Shown here: one piece after another, positions 7,422-14,806 of the stretch
Position numbering within the stretch: position 1 is the stretch's first letter
Layout: the number at the start of each line of letters is the position of its first letter
Origin: Bacillota bacterium
GTDB lineage: Bacteria > Bacillota > UBA4882 > UBA8346
Assembly (NCBI GenBank): GCA_029553165.1
Contig: JAKPCT010000168.1
Span: forward strand, 1-34,830
Reading direction: 5' to 3'
DNA: 34,830 nt
The notes under the pieces: model-generated
Told to the model about the DNA's origin: nothing
The model's input: only the letters and a program-made list of their open reading frames with translations
The model's database searches: none
Position numbers and translations under genes: made by a program

Positions 7422-9593
7422 TTAAAATTGTGTCTGAATCCTTTGACATAATAAAGAATTCCGTTTCTCAATCCGATTATTGCGTACGGCAATACCAATC
7501 GCTTTCGCAGTCCCAATTAAGACAACCATCTTTTTAGCCCGGGTTACCGCAGTATATAACAGATTCCGTTGCAACATCAGGTAATGTTGGGTTGTAATCG
7601 GCATGATAATAACCGGATACTCATTTCCCTGACTTTTATGGACCGAGATTGCATATGAAAGCGTCAGTTGGTCCAACTCATCCGATTCATATTCAACTGC
7701 CCGCTCTCCTTCAGCTTCCTGAAAAGCCACCACCAGCTTCCGTTCCTCAGGATCGATATCAATAATCCGGCCAATATCGCCATTAAAAACTAATTTTTGA
7801 TAATTATTCTTCAGTTGCATTACTTTATCGCCAAGACGAAATATATTAGCACCGATAACAATCTCACTTTTAGTGTCACTGACAGGGTTCAGTGCCGCCT
7901 GCAAACATAAGTTCAGGTTTTCAACCCCGGTTATGGTACGGCGCATCGGTGCTAAAATTTGAATGTCTTCAATTGGATCACAATTTAGAAAAGCCGGAAT
8001 CCGATCCCGGACCAGACTTGGTAATGCTGCAACAATTGCTTCCGGATTTTCCTCTTTAATAAAGAAAAAATCTTTGTTCTTGGCTAAAATCGGTAATTTT
8101 CCCTGGTTGATTCGATGTGCGTTTTCAATAATCAAGCTTTCTTTAGCTTGCCGAAAGATCACATCCAGACGTACCGCCGCAATTCTTTGAGAAGCAAGGA
8201 GATCCCGTAATACACTGCCCGGACCAACCGACGGCAGTTGATCGACATCACCAACCAGGATCAATCGCGTCCCCGGAGTAACCGCCTTTAAAACATTGTA
8301 GAATAAAATCAAATCAACCATTGAAAATTCATCAATGATTAAAACATCCGTCTCTAATGGTTCATCTTCATTAAATTGAAATTGACTGCCGTTAGCGTGT
8401 TCACTGCCATAACCCAATAGACGGTGAATGGTTTTGGCCGGAGCGCCTGTAGCCTCCGACAACCGTTTAGCTGCTCGGCCTGTAGGCGCTGCCAGCATAA
8501 CTTCCAGGCCGGCTTTTTTCAGAATATGCAAGATTGTTTTAATCAGCGTGGTTTTACCTGTTCCAGGACCACCGGTAATCACAGTCACTCCATTATCAAG
8601 TGCTTTATAAACAGCCTCACGCTGCATCGGTGCCAAATCAATCTTAATCGTCTGCGAAAACTCATCTAATAATGCCTGGGCATCAACTTTAACCGGTTTT
8701 AATCCAGCCTCATGCAGATCTTTTAACCGGTAAACAACACCGACTTCACTATAGTAAAATACTGCCAAATAAATGATTTTCGTCCCTTCATAATCTTCCC
8801 GGAACAATTCCTTACGGGCAATCAGATCTTCGATTTCGGCGATCACTTGAAGCTCGCTAACACCTAACTCCTCGGTTGCAACTTTAAGTAATTCACTCTC
8901 GGTTATAAAAATATGACCTTCGTTACTGCTTTCATTGATCAGGTATTTTAATCCTGCTTTAATCCGAAACGGCGAATCCAGACTAACCCCTGTTTTTTGG
9001 GCAATCTGATCCGCAGTCTTGAAACCGATCCCCATTATTCGGTCAGCCAGTAAATAGGGGTTTTCGGTAACGATCTTGACCGACTGTTCTTTAAAGGTCT
9101 GATAGATCTTAAACGCCAGACCCGGACCGATTCCAATCCCTTGGAGAAAGACCATAATTTTTTGGACTTCACTGTACTCTTGTAAACTTTTTGCAATCTT
9201 CTCCGCTTTAGAAAGCTTGATCCCTGCGATCTCCGTTAACCTTTCAGGAGAATTTTCAATGATTGCTAATGTTTCCAATCCAAAATGATTGACAATCTTT
9301 TTGGCAGTAACCGGGCCAACCCCTTTAATTAATCCACTGGCCAAAAAACGTTCAATCCCTTTTTTGGTTTGCGGAATTTTACTTTGCCATTCAGTAACCT
9401 GAAATTGGAGTCCATACTCTTTATGACTAACCCAATCACCTTCGACCGACAATTGCTCTCCAATATATAACGGTGGTAAGTTGCCAACAATCGTAACTAA
9501 TTTCCCGTTTGGCATTTTTAGTCTGGCAACGATATAGGTGTTATCATCACTGATGAATGTTAGACGCTCCACCGTTCCTTCCAATGAGATCAT
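7422..9593 (-). CDS. recD2: RecD2-type ATP-dependent DNA helicase
   Basis: This is a 723-residue superfamily 1B 5'-3' helicase of the RecD2/YrrC group, which acts without RecBC in repair and replication-fork processing. It starts with an OB-like domain (EGTVERLTF). Helix-hairpin-helix repeats follow (IKGVGPVTAKKI at about 89-100, GIGIGPGLA, IMGIGFKTADQI). Walker A is GGPGTGKTT at 341-349, Walker B is LIIDEFSM at 418-425, and GDVDQLPSVGPG follows at 448-459. Near the C-terminus are SYAISVHKSQGNEYP and YTAVTRAKK. The chosen ATG overlaps the stop of the upstream membrane gene (TAATG), with AGGAG upstream; a longer frame lacks support. Confidence 0.95.
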   Translation of the reverse strand: MISLEGTVERLTFISDDNTYIVARLKMPNGKLVTIVGNLPPLYIGEQLSVEGDWVSHKEYGLQFQVTEWQSKIPQTKKGIERFLASGLIKGVGPVTAKKIVNHFGLETLAIIENSPERLTEIAGIKLSKAEKIAKSLQEYSEVQKIMVFLQGIGIGPGLAFKIYQTFKEQSVKIVTENPYLLADRIMGIGFKTADQIAQKTGVSLDSPFRIKAGLKYLINESSNEGHIFITESELLKVATEELGVSELQVIAEIEDLIARKELFREDYEGTKIIYLAVFYYSEVGVVYRLKDLHEAGLKPVKVDAQALLDEFSQTIKIDLAPMQREAVYKALDNGVTVITGGPGTGKTTLIKTILHILKKAGLEVMLAAPTGRAAKRLSEATGAPAKTIHRLLGYGSEHANGSQFQFNEDEPLETDVLIIDEFSMVDLILFYNVLKAVTPGTRLILVGDVDQLPSVGPGSVLRDLLASQRIAAVRLDVIFRQAKESLIIENAHRINQGKLPILAKNKDFFFIKEENPEAIVAALPSLVRDRIPAFLNCDPIEDIQILAPMRRTITGVENLNLCLQAALNPVSDTKSEIVIGANIFRLGDKVMQLKNNYQKLVFNGDIGRIIDIDPEERKLVVAFQEAEGERAVEYESDELDQLTLSYAISVHKSQGNEYPVIIMPITTQHYLMLQRNLLYTAVTRAKKMVVLIGTAKAIGIAVRNNRIEKRNSLLCQRIQTQF

Positions 9594-10120
9594 TAATAAT
9601 TCCACTCCTGCTGTACGGTTGATAGTATTTGCTTGGTAATCCATCCGGTAATTATTCCTGTTGGGATGGATAACAACAGTAAAAACGGGAGAAATACATA
9701 AATCACCGATAAACCCGGAAACAACTGCGGAAACATTGATAACACCGCTAATTGTCCCAGATTATGGCCAACCGCTCCAGTAATACTGATCCCAATTACA
9801 CTGATCCGTTGTTGGAACAGAAAACAAACTAATTTCATTACCAGTATACTACTGATCGCTCCCCCGAGACTGATTGGAAACACTACCGTTGCAAATGTTC
9901 CTGTCAATAATGCTAAAATGATCACTCGCAGAATTGATAATGTTAAAGCAATTTTAAATCCTGCAATTAATAGTACTGTTAAAAATACAACATTCGCCAG
10001 ACCAATTCGAACCCCCGGTACCGGCAAAATGGTCCAGGGCAGAAAAACATTTTCCATCCAGTTTAAAACTATACTGATTGCTGTCAACCCACTTAATAAA
10101 ACCATCTTTTTTGTGGTCAC
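9593..10120 (-). CDS. Gx transporter family membrane protein (annotated elsewhere as heptaprenyl diphosphate synthase component I)
   Basis: This 175-residue integral membrane protein has about five hydrophobic segments. VPGVRIGLANVVFLTVLLIAG at about 34-54 and GAISSILVMKLVCFLF at about 87 fit the Gx transporter / Hpre_diP_synt_I family. Members resemble ECF S-components and often sit with NusG-like and FMN-binding genes; those partners are absent here, and the substrate is unknown. The GTG start at 10120 follows TGGAG by about ten bases; an ATG at 10105 is an alternative. Its stop overlaps the recD2 start by one base, so translation is likely coupled. This could link the gene to the recD2-comFA transcript. 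Confidence 0.82.
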   Translation of the reverse strand: MTTKKMVLLSGLTAISIVLNWMENVFLPWTILPVPGVRIGLANVVFLTVLLIAGFKIALTLSILRVIILALLTGTFATVVFPISLGGAISSILVMKLVCFLFQQRISVIGISITGAVGHNLGQLAVLSMFPQLFPGLSVIYVFLPFLLLLSIPTGIITGWITKQILSTVQQEWNY

Positions 10121-10309
10121 TTTAGATTAACTCCAATGAAGATAATAGTATTTCCAAATACCATATATAAATTTCTCTAAAAGGTAAGATATTCCTTTTT
10201 CTTTCCAACTTTTTATTTAGAAATTCCTTTAATGGCTTTTAAAACCGGTCCGGTTCTAAAAGCTCATCTTCAAAGCATAAAATATAGGACAAGAAAGGTG
10301 GAACTAATA

Positions 10310-11455
10310 TTGTTGATGTTACGATCAAAAAGATTAAAAATAAAGCTTCCGTTTTGGATTAGCTATGGTAGTTTAGCTTTATTCTTTATTTTTCTCGGAA
10401 TATTCTTAGTTCATCTCTTAAATTCTTCAATCAATTCTATTCTTCAACCCAAAGCAATCGAAGTTGGAGTATTCCCGGATAAACCACTCCAAACCGGATC
10501 AATTTCTCAAGTTCAACGCAGAAAAATTAAACTGGATACCCAAAGCAGCCGTTTCATCTTACGCAGTGGAATTCCGCTACTGGATCAGACTTCTGGCGAA
10601 GACGATCCATTTCATTTATTTCATTTGAATTGGGCAGGAATCTATTGGAAGCTAGCCGCTAACATCAATCAAACCACACCCCAAGAACTGTTAAAAGCTC
10701 AAATTCCGTTACTGGCGTTTGTCAAACCAAAAATGATTGTCATGCCGCCGGCTAAAAAAGTACAACCTATTATTACACCTGATAAAAAACCTGATATTAC
10801 AGAACTGGATCAACAGCTTCCGGAAATCCCATTGGCAGATCAAGATCCGGTAGTATTGATTTATCATACGCATACTTCGGAATCCTATATCCCTGAAAGC
10901 GGTAAATCCCATACCAATAACAGTAAAGGTGATATTGTTAAAGTCGGAGCCCATTTAAAAAAGGTGCTAGAAGAGAAATATGGTATTAAAACAATCCATT
11001 CTGATACCATTCATGATACTTATCCGTTCCGTGAATCTTACCAACGCTCCCAGGTAACACTGAAAAAATATCTCAATGAGTATCCATCAATTCAAGTAGT
11101 GCTTGATATTCACCGTGATGCAACTCCGGGTGTTAATGCAACCTGTACCATCAATAATGAAAAAGCGACTAATATTTTAATCGTCGTCGGTACTGATAAG
11201 ATGGGTTTATCCCATCCTAACTGGAAGAAAAATCATCACTTCGCTTCAGAACTGACTGAAGCAATGAATCTGTATTATCCCAATCTTAGTAGTGGCATCA
11301 TTGTCTCAAAAGCGCGTTATAACCAACACTTACATGAAAGAGCTTTAATTTTAGAGTTTGGAGATCATCAATCAGAACTAAAAGAAGCCTACTACGCAGC
11401 GGAGTTATTCGCTAAGATCCTGGCGTTAAAAATCAAACAAGGTCTCAATAACTGA
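10310..11455 (+). CDS. spoIIP: Stage II sporulation protein P (SpoIIP), peptidoglycan hydrolase
   Basis: SpoIIP is an amidase/endopeptidase that, with SpoIID, degrades septal peptidoglycan during forespore engulfment. One N-terminal membrane anchor (WISYGSLALFFIFLGIFLV) precedes a long linker. The catalytic domain shows IYHTHTSESYIP, DIHRDATPG and a late ILEFGDHQSE, the conserved His/His/Glu positions. The open frame reaches ATG 10232, but that start has no Shine-Dalgarno. GAAAGGTGG at 10293-10301 instead points to TTG 10310 or ATG 10316, which I prefer (about 381 residues). The gene is monocistronic on the plus strand. The 110 bases before it form a divergent promoter region with the Gx gene. 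Confidence 0.93.
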   Translation: MLMLRSKRLKIKLPFWISYGSLALFFIFLGIFLVHLLNSSINSILQPKAIEVGVFPDKPLQTGSISQVQRRKIKLDTQSSRFILRSGIPLLDQTSGEDDPFHLFHLNWAGIYWKLAANINQTTPQELLKAQIPLLAFVKPKMIVMPPAKKVQPIITPDKKPDITELDQQLPEIPLADQDPVVLIYHTHTSESYIPESGKSHTNNSKGDIVKVGAHLKKVLEEKYGIKTIHSDTIHDTYPFRESYQRSQVTLKKYLNEYPSIQVVLDIHRDATPGVNATCTINNEKATNILIVVGTDKMGLSHPNWKKNHHFASELTEAMNLYYPNLSSGIIVSKARYNQHLHERALILEFGDHQSELKEAYYAAELFAKILALKIKQGLNN

Positions 11456-11475
11456 TTGTAATACCACAAAATTAT

Positions 11476-11916
11476 TTATCTGGATGCTATTTTTACTATT
11501 TGGGGTTGAAATTTGGAGTTGGATTGTTTTTTATCCCAGCAGTAAATGGTTGAATAGGTTAAAATTAAAAAGATAAAACCGCTAAAAATACCGATATTTT
11601 CGGAAAACGCCGCATCATAACCGATTTGAATCGCAATCTTTTGTCCCAATAAAAAACCACCGAGTAACATAATGAGCGGAATTGTATAGATTAAAAAGGC
11701 AGCTTTAAAAAGAGTACCGGACTTCATCTGTAAAACCACACGATCCCCAACCTTGGCATTAAGTTCATTCGGAAGTTGAAAGACTATTTCCGCTTTCTTG
11801 CCAATTCCACAGACACCGCATTTTTCACAGGAAGCATTTCTTTTCACTACAATAGTTGCAACGTTACCTGTCACCTCGATAACTTCGCCGATCTCTTTCA
11901 GATGCACCTGATTCAC
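11476..11916 (-). CDS. SoxR-reducing / RseC family membrane protein
   Basis: This 146-residue protein has the RseC/MucC layout: an N-terminal beta-rich region with a cysteine motif CEKCGVCGIG at residues 30-39, then GDRVVLQMKSG. Two membrane helices follow (AAFLIYTIPLIMLLGGFLLG and a second at about 110-130). Family members occur in Rnf/SoxR-reducing complexes and as modulators of envelope stress; no rnf genes are near, so the partner is unknown. The GTG start lies nine bases after GAGGAG. The protein ends 20 bases from the convergent spoIIP. Confidence 0.88.
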   Translation of the reverse strand: MNQVHLKEIGEVIEVTGNVATIVVKRNASCEKCGVCGIGKKAEIVFQLPNELNAKVGDRVVLQMKSGTLFKAAFLIYTIPLIMLLGGFLLGQKIAIQIGYDAAFSENIGIFSGFIFLILTYSTIYCWDKKQSNSKFQPQIVKIASR

Positions 11917-11972
11917 AATTGATTACTCCTCACTATTTATCAAAATCTAAACTTAGTTTAACCCATATTAAA

Positions 11973-12008
11973 GAAAAAGCGAAGTTATTTTTTTCAAAAA
12001 CTTCGCTT
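11973..12008 (-). terminator. Intrinsic terminator of zinc-ribbon gene 1
   Basis: A perfect 10-bp stem (AAGCGAAGTT with AACTTCGCTT) spans 11977-12008 and is followed on the minus strand by TTTTT. Its first arm overlaps the stop codon of the small gene. Confidence 0.85.
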
Positions 12009-12142
12009 CAAAGGCTTCTTATAATTTTAGTCAAAAGGCCTCTTTCGGGTTTCTCTTTTCGGCGTCGAAACAGTTCAGCACTGCAATGCGGACAATATAC
12101 CATTGTATATTTTAATTCATGGTTACAATCTGGGCACTTCAC
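12008..12142 (-). CDS. Small zinc-ribbon protein 1 (44 aa)
   Basis: The translation begins MKCPDCNHELKYTMVYCPHC and ends with a basic tail. Two CPxC pairs ten residues apart form a minimal rubredoxin-like zinc ribbon; the function is unknown. GTG at 12142 follows a perfect GGAGGTGA by five bases. The promoter TTGCAA-N17-TATAAT lies upstream, and the terminator overlaps the stop, so this is a compact independently transcribed unit. It is clearly paralogous to the protein at 12304-12444: both share CPDC..EL..TM..CPHCSA.LF and then diverge into a charged tail. Confidence 0.85.
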   Translation of the reverse strand: MKCPDCNHELKYTMVYCPHCSAELFRRRKEKPERGLLTKIIRSL

Positions 12143-12193
12143 CTTAGTCACCTCCTTCAATCATTAATTACAGTTTTTACCGATTGGACTTTT

Positions 12194-12222
12194 ATTATAA
12201 TCCAGGCTTTCCATTATTGCAA
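12194..12222 (-). promoter_or_regulatory. SigA-type promoter of zinc-ribbon gene 1
   Basis: On the minus strand TTGCAA (12222-12217), a 17-base spacer and TATAAT (12199-12194) make a near-consensus vegetative promoter about 50 bases before the start codon. Confidence 0.75.
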
Positions 12223-12266
12223 TATTTTTACATCAATGTAACCTTATTTAAATAAATGCTTTGAAT

Positions 12267-12307
12267 AAAAAATAAAGTGAAGAAATTTGATGTTTTCTTC
12301 ACTTTAT
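12267..12307 (-). terminator. Intrinsic terminator of zinc-ribbon gene 2
   Basis: A perfect 14-bp stem (12272-12285 with 12294-12307) closes an 8-base loop and is followed by a T-rich tract on the minus strand. The first arm overlaps the stop codon, as in the sister gene. Confidence 0.88.
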
Positions 12308-12444
12308 ACCCAAGTCTTAGTGATGTGAGTTAAGATATCTTTATCTTTCTTCATCTCTTTCTTCTTAAAGAGGTCGGCGCTGCAATGTGGGCAAAACAAC
12401 ATAGTATGTCTTAACTCAGTTTTGCAATCTGGGCATTTTTTCAT
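12304..12444 (-). CDS. Small zinc-ribbon protein 2 (46 aa)
   Basis: The translation begins MKKCPDCKTELRHTMLFCPH and continues CSADLFKKKEMKK with a lysine-rich tail. Two CPxC pairs (Cys4/7 and Cys18/21) should bind one zinc ion; the role is unknown, and small zinc ribbons can bind nucleic acid or larger protein partners. ATG follows AAAGGATG by eight bases. A consensus promoter (TTGAAT-N17-TATAAT) and an overlapping terminator make it a self-contained unit. It is a tandem paralogue of the gene at 12008-12142, which suggests a local duplication followed by divergence of the tails. Confidence 0.85.
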   Translation of the reverse strand: MKKCPDCKTELRHTMLFCPHCSADLFKKKEMKKDKDILTHITKTWV

Positions 12445-12475
12445 GTTCAATCATCCTTTCTTTAATTCTTTTATT

Positions 12476-12512
12476 GGGACTATTTTTGTCCCTGTTTATT
12501 TATTTTTGTCCC
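12476..12512 (-). repeat. Paired GGGACAAAAATA repeats in the leader of zinc-ribbon gene 2
   Basis: On the minus strand GGGACAAAAATA occurs twice, 20 bases apart, between the promoter and the start codon. The copy nearer the gene is followed by GTCCC, giving a 5-bp GGGAC/GTCCC hairpin. This could be an operator or an RNA switch; the function is unknown. Confidence 0.5.
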
Positions 12513-12524
12513 GCTTCTGATTTT

Positions 12525-12553
12525 ATTATATTCCATCAACAATGAAAATTCAA
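12525..12553 (-). promoter_or_regulatory. SigA-type promoter of zinc-ribbon gene 2
   Basis: TTGAAT (12553-12548), a 17-base spacer and a perfect TATAAT (12530-12525) on the minus strand. Predicted transcripts would carry the GGGACAAAAATA repeats in their leader. Confidence 0.8.
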
Positions 12554-12682
12554 CCATTTAACATAAAGGTAACCAAAACGATACTCTGCCTTAACCTCAA
12601 CTCAAACTTGCTTCGCTCTACTATTAGCAATGACAATAACTTGCGCTATATGGTAATATTTACTGATCAGCGATCATAATTA

Positions 12683-12711
12683 TTGAATAGTTAACTTAAG
12701 GTAACTACATT
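12683..12711 (+). promoter_or_regulatory. Candidate promoter of the pal-like gene with a palindromic spacer
   Basis: TTGAAT (12683-12688), a 17-base spacer and TACATT (12706-12711). The spacer holds the imperfect palindrome GTTAACTTAAGGTAAC (12690-12705), a possible operator. The rest of the 12554-12800 gap shows a short TCCTTC/GAAGGA hairpin near 12755 and nothing else I can support. Confidence 0.4.
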
Positions 12712-12817
12712 CTGCATTCTGCAATTTAATTGCTTGATCAAAAAAATTCCTTCACAAGAAGGATTTAGCTTATTAATCTCGAAAAGAAATAAGCAATAAA
12801 ATTTGGAGGTGACTTTT

Positions 12818-13900
12818 TTGCGTATTAAGCTGTTAATTATTTCTGTTTTAGCCGTTGTCATGTTATTCACAATGGGTTTGGTTGCAGTTGCTTGCCCAAC
12901 ACCAACTATCAGTTCAATCTCTCCCAACAGTGGATTGGATAATAGTGTTATAACGGCTGTAATTGAAGGGACCAAGTTCCGCAAGAATGTTCAAGTATCT
13001 TTGTCACAAAATGGTGAGGAAATTATCGCAACTGATGTCAAATTTATTTCGACCAAAAAGATTGAGTGCACCTTTGATTTAAATTACCAAAAAAGCGGTA
13101 GTTGGGATTTGGTTGTTACTAACATTGCAAAATACACTAAAAAACCAAAAACAGCAGTTCTAAAAGGAGCTTTTACAATTATCGCAACAGCACCATCGAT
13201 CAGTTCAATTACTCCCGATAAAGCTTCTAATGATCGGTCAGTTGCAATCTTAATTAAGGGTTCTAATTTCAATTCGGAATCCGTATTTATCATCAAAAAT
13301 GAAGTCACCGGCATTGTTGCTTCCAGCACAACGGTTAACTCCGCTGAAGAAGCAACTGCTCAATTCAACTTAAAAGGAATTGATCCTGATACTTATTCCA
13401 TAGCGGTAACCAACGCTGATGGTCGACAGGGTGTTTTAGAAGATGCTTTCACTGTTAGTGAAACTCCTGTTAAAGAAGCTCCAAAAACAGTTACCAAAAC
13501 CGAAACCAAACAACCGGAAGTTAATCCTAACAGTCTTTTAAAATCGATCTTCTTTGATTTTGATGATTATTCAATTCGGAATGATCAACAAGCAGCTGTA
13601 GAAGCTAACTTAAATGTTTTAAGACAATATGCCGCAGATAAATATATCGTTTTAGGCGGTCATGCTGATGAACGCGGTTCCCGCGAATACAATATCGACC
13701 TCTCCGCACAACGCGCTGAAGCTATTAAACAATTCTTAGTTGACAACGGTTTTGATGCCAGCCGGATTATCATCTACGCCTATGGTAAAGATTATCCTGC
13801 TAAAAAAGGTAGCACTGAAGAAGCATGGTCATTTAACCGCCGGGTTGATGTCGCCATCTGGGATTCATTACCTTCAAAGAACCAAGCATTAAAACAATGA
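12818..13900 (+). CDS. OmpA/Pal-family lipoprotein with two IPT/TIG domains
   Basis: This 360-residue envelope protein has an N-terminal signal peptide ending LVAVAC, with Cys26 a plausible lipidation site (the -3 residue is Ala, so the lipobox is imperfect). Two IPT/TIG immunoglobulin-like domains follow (SISPNSGLDNS... and SSITPDKASNDRS...). The C-terminal OmpA-like peptidoglycan-binding domain has SIFFDFDDYSIR, GGHADERGSREYN, LSAQRAEAIK and SFNRRVDV. Pal tethers the outer membrane to the wall in diderms, so this is an envelope-type marker. TTG 12818 is chosen because GGAGGTGA lies five bases upstream; the TTG at 12803 is inside that site. The IPT plus Pal combination is unusual. Confidence 0.88.
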   Translation: MRIKLLIISVLAVVMLFTMGLVAVACPTPTISSISPNSGLDNSVITAVIEGTKFRKNVQVSLSQNGEEIIATDVKFISTKKIECTFDLNYQKSGSWDLVVTNIAKYTKKPKTAVLKGAFTIIATAPSISSITPDKASNDRSVAILIKGSNFNSESVFIIKNEVTGIVASSTTVNSAEEATAQFNLKGIDPDTYSIAVTNADGRQGVLEDAFTVSETPVKEAPKTVTKTETKQPEVNPNSLLKSIFFDFDDYSIRNDQQAAVEANLNVLRQYAADKYIVLGGHADERGSREYNIDLSAQRAEAIKQFLVDNGFDASRIIIYAYGKDYPAKKGSTEEAWSFNRRVDVAIWDSLPSKNQALKQ

Positions 13901-13910
13901 TAAAATAATA

Positions 13911-13946
13911 CTTATAAAAAACTCGGGTATTTCCCGAGTTTTTTTC
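13911..13946. terminator. Bidirectional terminator between pal-like gene and cyclo-ligase gene
   Basis: ACTCGGG and CCCGAGT pair around a TATTT loop, with A-runs before and T-runs after, so it works on both strands. It separates two convergent genes. Confidence 0.9.
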
Positions 13947-13964
13947 TAAAATCAAAGAGATAAC

Positions 13965-14558
13965 CTATCGAATCATCCCTTTTGAAGTAAGAATCGCATC
14001 CATCGGTATATCATGTTCATCATTCGGAATTGAGGGAAAGATTTGCAATTGGTAGGCTAATCCTAATTTAAAAACATTTCGGGCCTGGCTTAAAAAACGG
14101 TCATAGTACCCCGCTCCGTGACCAAGCCGATTTCTGTTAAGATCAAAGGCAACACCAGGTACAACAATCAGGTCCAGATCCTGAGGATCGATCGTTGGTG
14201 CAGCGTATTCCGGCTCCTTAATCTTCATCTTTCCGGTGACTAATAAGTCAAGATCTTTAACCAACCGGGCTTCAAGTTCAAAATTAGCAACACAAGCAGG
14301 CAAATAAACCTCTTTGTTAGCAACTAATAATTTTTGAATAATTGTTATAGTCTCGACCTCATACCCAATCGAATGGTAGAGCATGATTTTAGTCGCTTTT
14401 TGGACTACTTCCAATTTGAAAAATTCCGTCCTGATTTGCTCGTTCAAAGCTTGATATTCTTCCAGGGTCAGTTTTTGAAGTCTATTTTTAACAGTTGCTC
14501 TTAACTCTCTTTTCAGTCCTTGATTAGTCCCCAAATTGTGAACCTCACTCAACATCAT
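13965..14558 (-). CDS. 5-formyltetrahydrofolate cyclo-ligase
   Basis: This 5-FCL/MTHFS enzyme converts 5-formyl-THF to 5,10-methenyl-THF with ATP. Diagnostic residues are KRELRATVKNRLQKL at the N-terminus, LYHSIGYEVET, the substrate loop DLIVVPGVAFDLNRNRLGHG and the catalytic GAGYYDRFL. The frame opens at ATG 14558 with no Shine-Dalgarno. TTG 14534, eight codons in, follows GTGAGG at suitable spacing and gives a more typical N-terminus, so the true protein may be 189 residues. The gene begins at the 3' end of the 6S RNA, as fau follows ssrS in gamma-proteobacteria, and may be expressed by read-through from it. Confidence 0.92.
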   Translation of the reverse strand: MMLSEVHNLGTNQGLKRELRATVKNRLQKLTLEEYQALNEQIRTEFFKLEVVQKATKIMLYHSIGYEVETITIIQKLLVANKEVYLPACVANFELEARLVKDLDLLVTGKMKIKEPEYAAPTIDPQDLDLIVVPGVAFDLNRNRLGHGAGYYDRFLSQARNVFKLGLAYQLQIFPSIPNDEHDIPMDAILTSKGMIR

Positions 14559-14564
14559 AAACTT

Positions 14565-14758
14565 AAAAATAAATACCCCGCTATGCCGTTATGCTGAAAT
14601 GTTACCTGAACCTGCTCAAGACAGGTGGGTGTCCTCCCATTTACTGCAATGTTTCCTTTCGCGAAGGCATGCATATTCATAAACGGAGTCAGACTCCCTA
14701 GGTATAAGTGTTGGTTCATGACTATCTCAGCTTGATCACGCACAAAGCAGGGTATGTT
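14565..14758 (-). ncRNA. ssrS: 6S RNA (ssrS/bsrA type)
   Basis: This transcript of about 190 nt would bind and inhibit sigma-A RNA polymerase. The 5' end ATACCC pairs with 3' GGGTAT to close the long hairpin. The 3' half contains GACACCCACCTG, CAGGTTCAGGTAACA and CGGCATAGCGGGGTATT, which align by eye with the corresponding strand of E. coli 6S. An apical GGAGT-CTG-ACTCC hairpin and a CCTT/AAGG hairpin fit the terminal region and central bubble. It has its own consensus promoter and ends in a T-rich run. The location is doubly supportive: 6S-1 of Bacillus lies beside aspS, and E. coli 6S beside the cyclo-ligase gene. A 62-codon frame across it (14555-14743) is spurious. Confidence 0.85.
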
Positions 14759-14764
14759 ATTAAT

Positions 14765-14793
14765 ATATTAACATAGAACAAAACCGGCATCAA
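14765..14793 (-). promoter_or_regulatory. Promoter of the 6S RNA gene
   Basis: TTGATG (14793-14788), 17 bases and TAATAT (14770-14765) on the minus strand, right after the aspS stop. Transcription should start near 14758, matching the predicted 5' end of the closing stem. Confidence 0.75.
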
Positions 14794-14806
14794 GTTACAT
14801 AATGAA

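Noticed and set aside
10141..10169. SigmaE-type promoter (CATATATA) before spoIIP.
   Set aside because: The -10 is plausible and expected for spoIIP, but no acceptable -35 lies at the right distance.
14555..14743. A 62-codon minus-strand frame between aspS and the cyclo-ligase gene.
   Set aside because: It lies inside the 6S RNA, has no ribosome site and no protein-like features.
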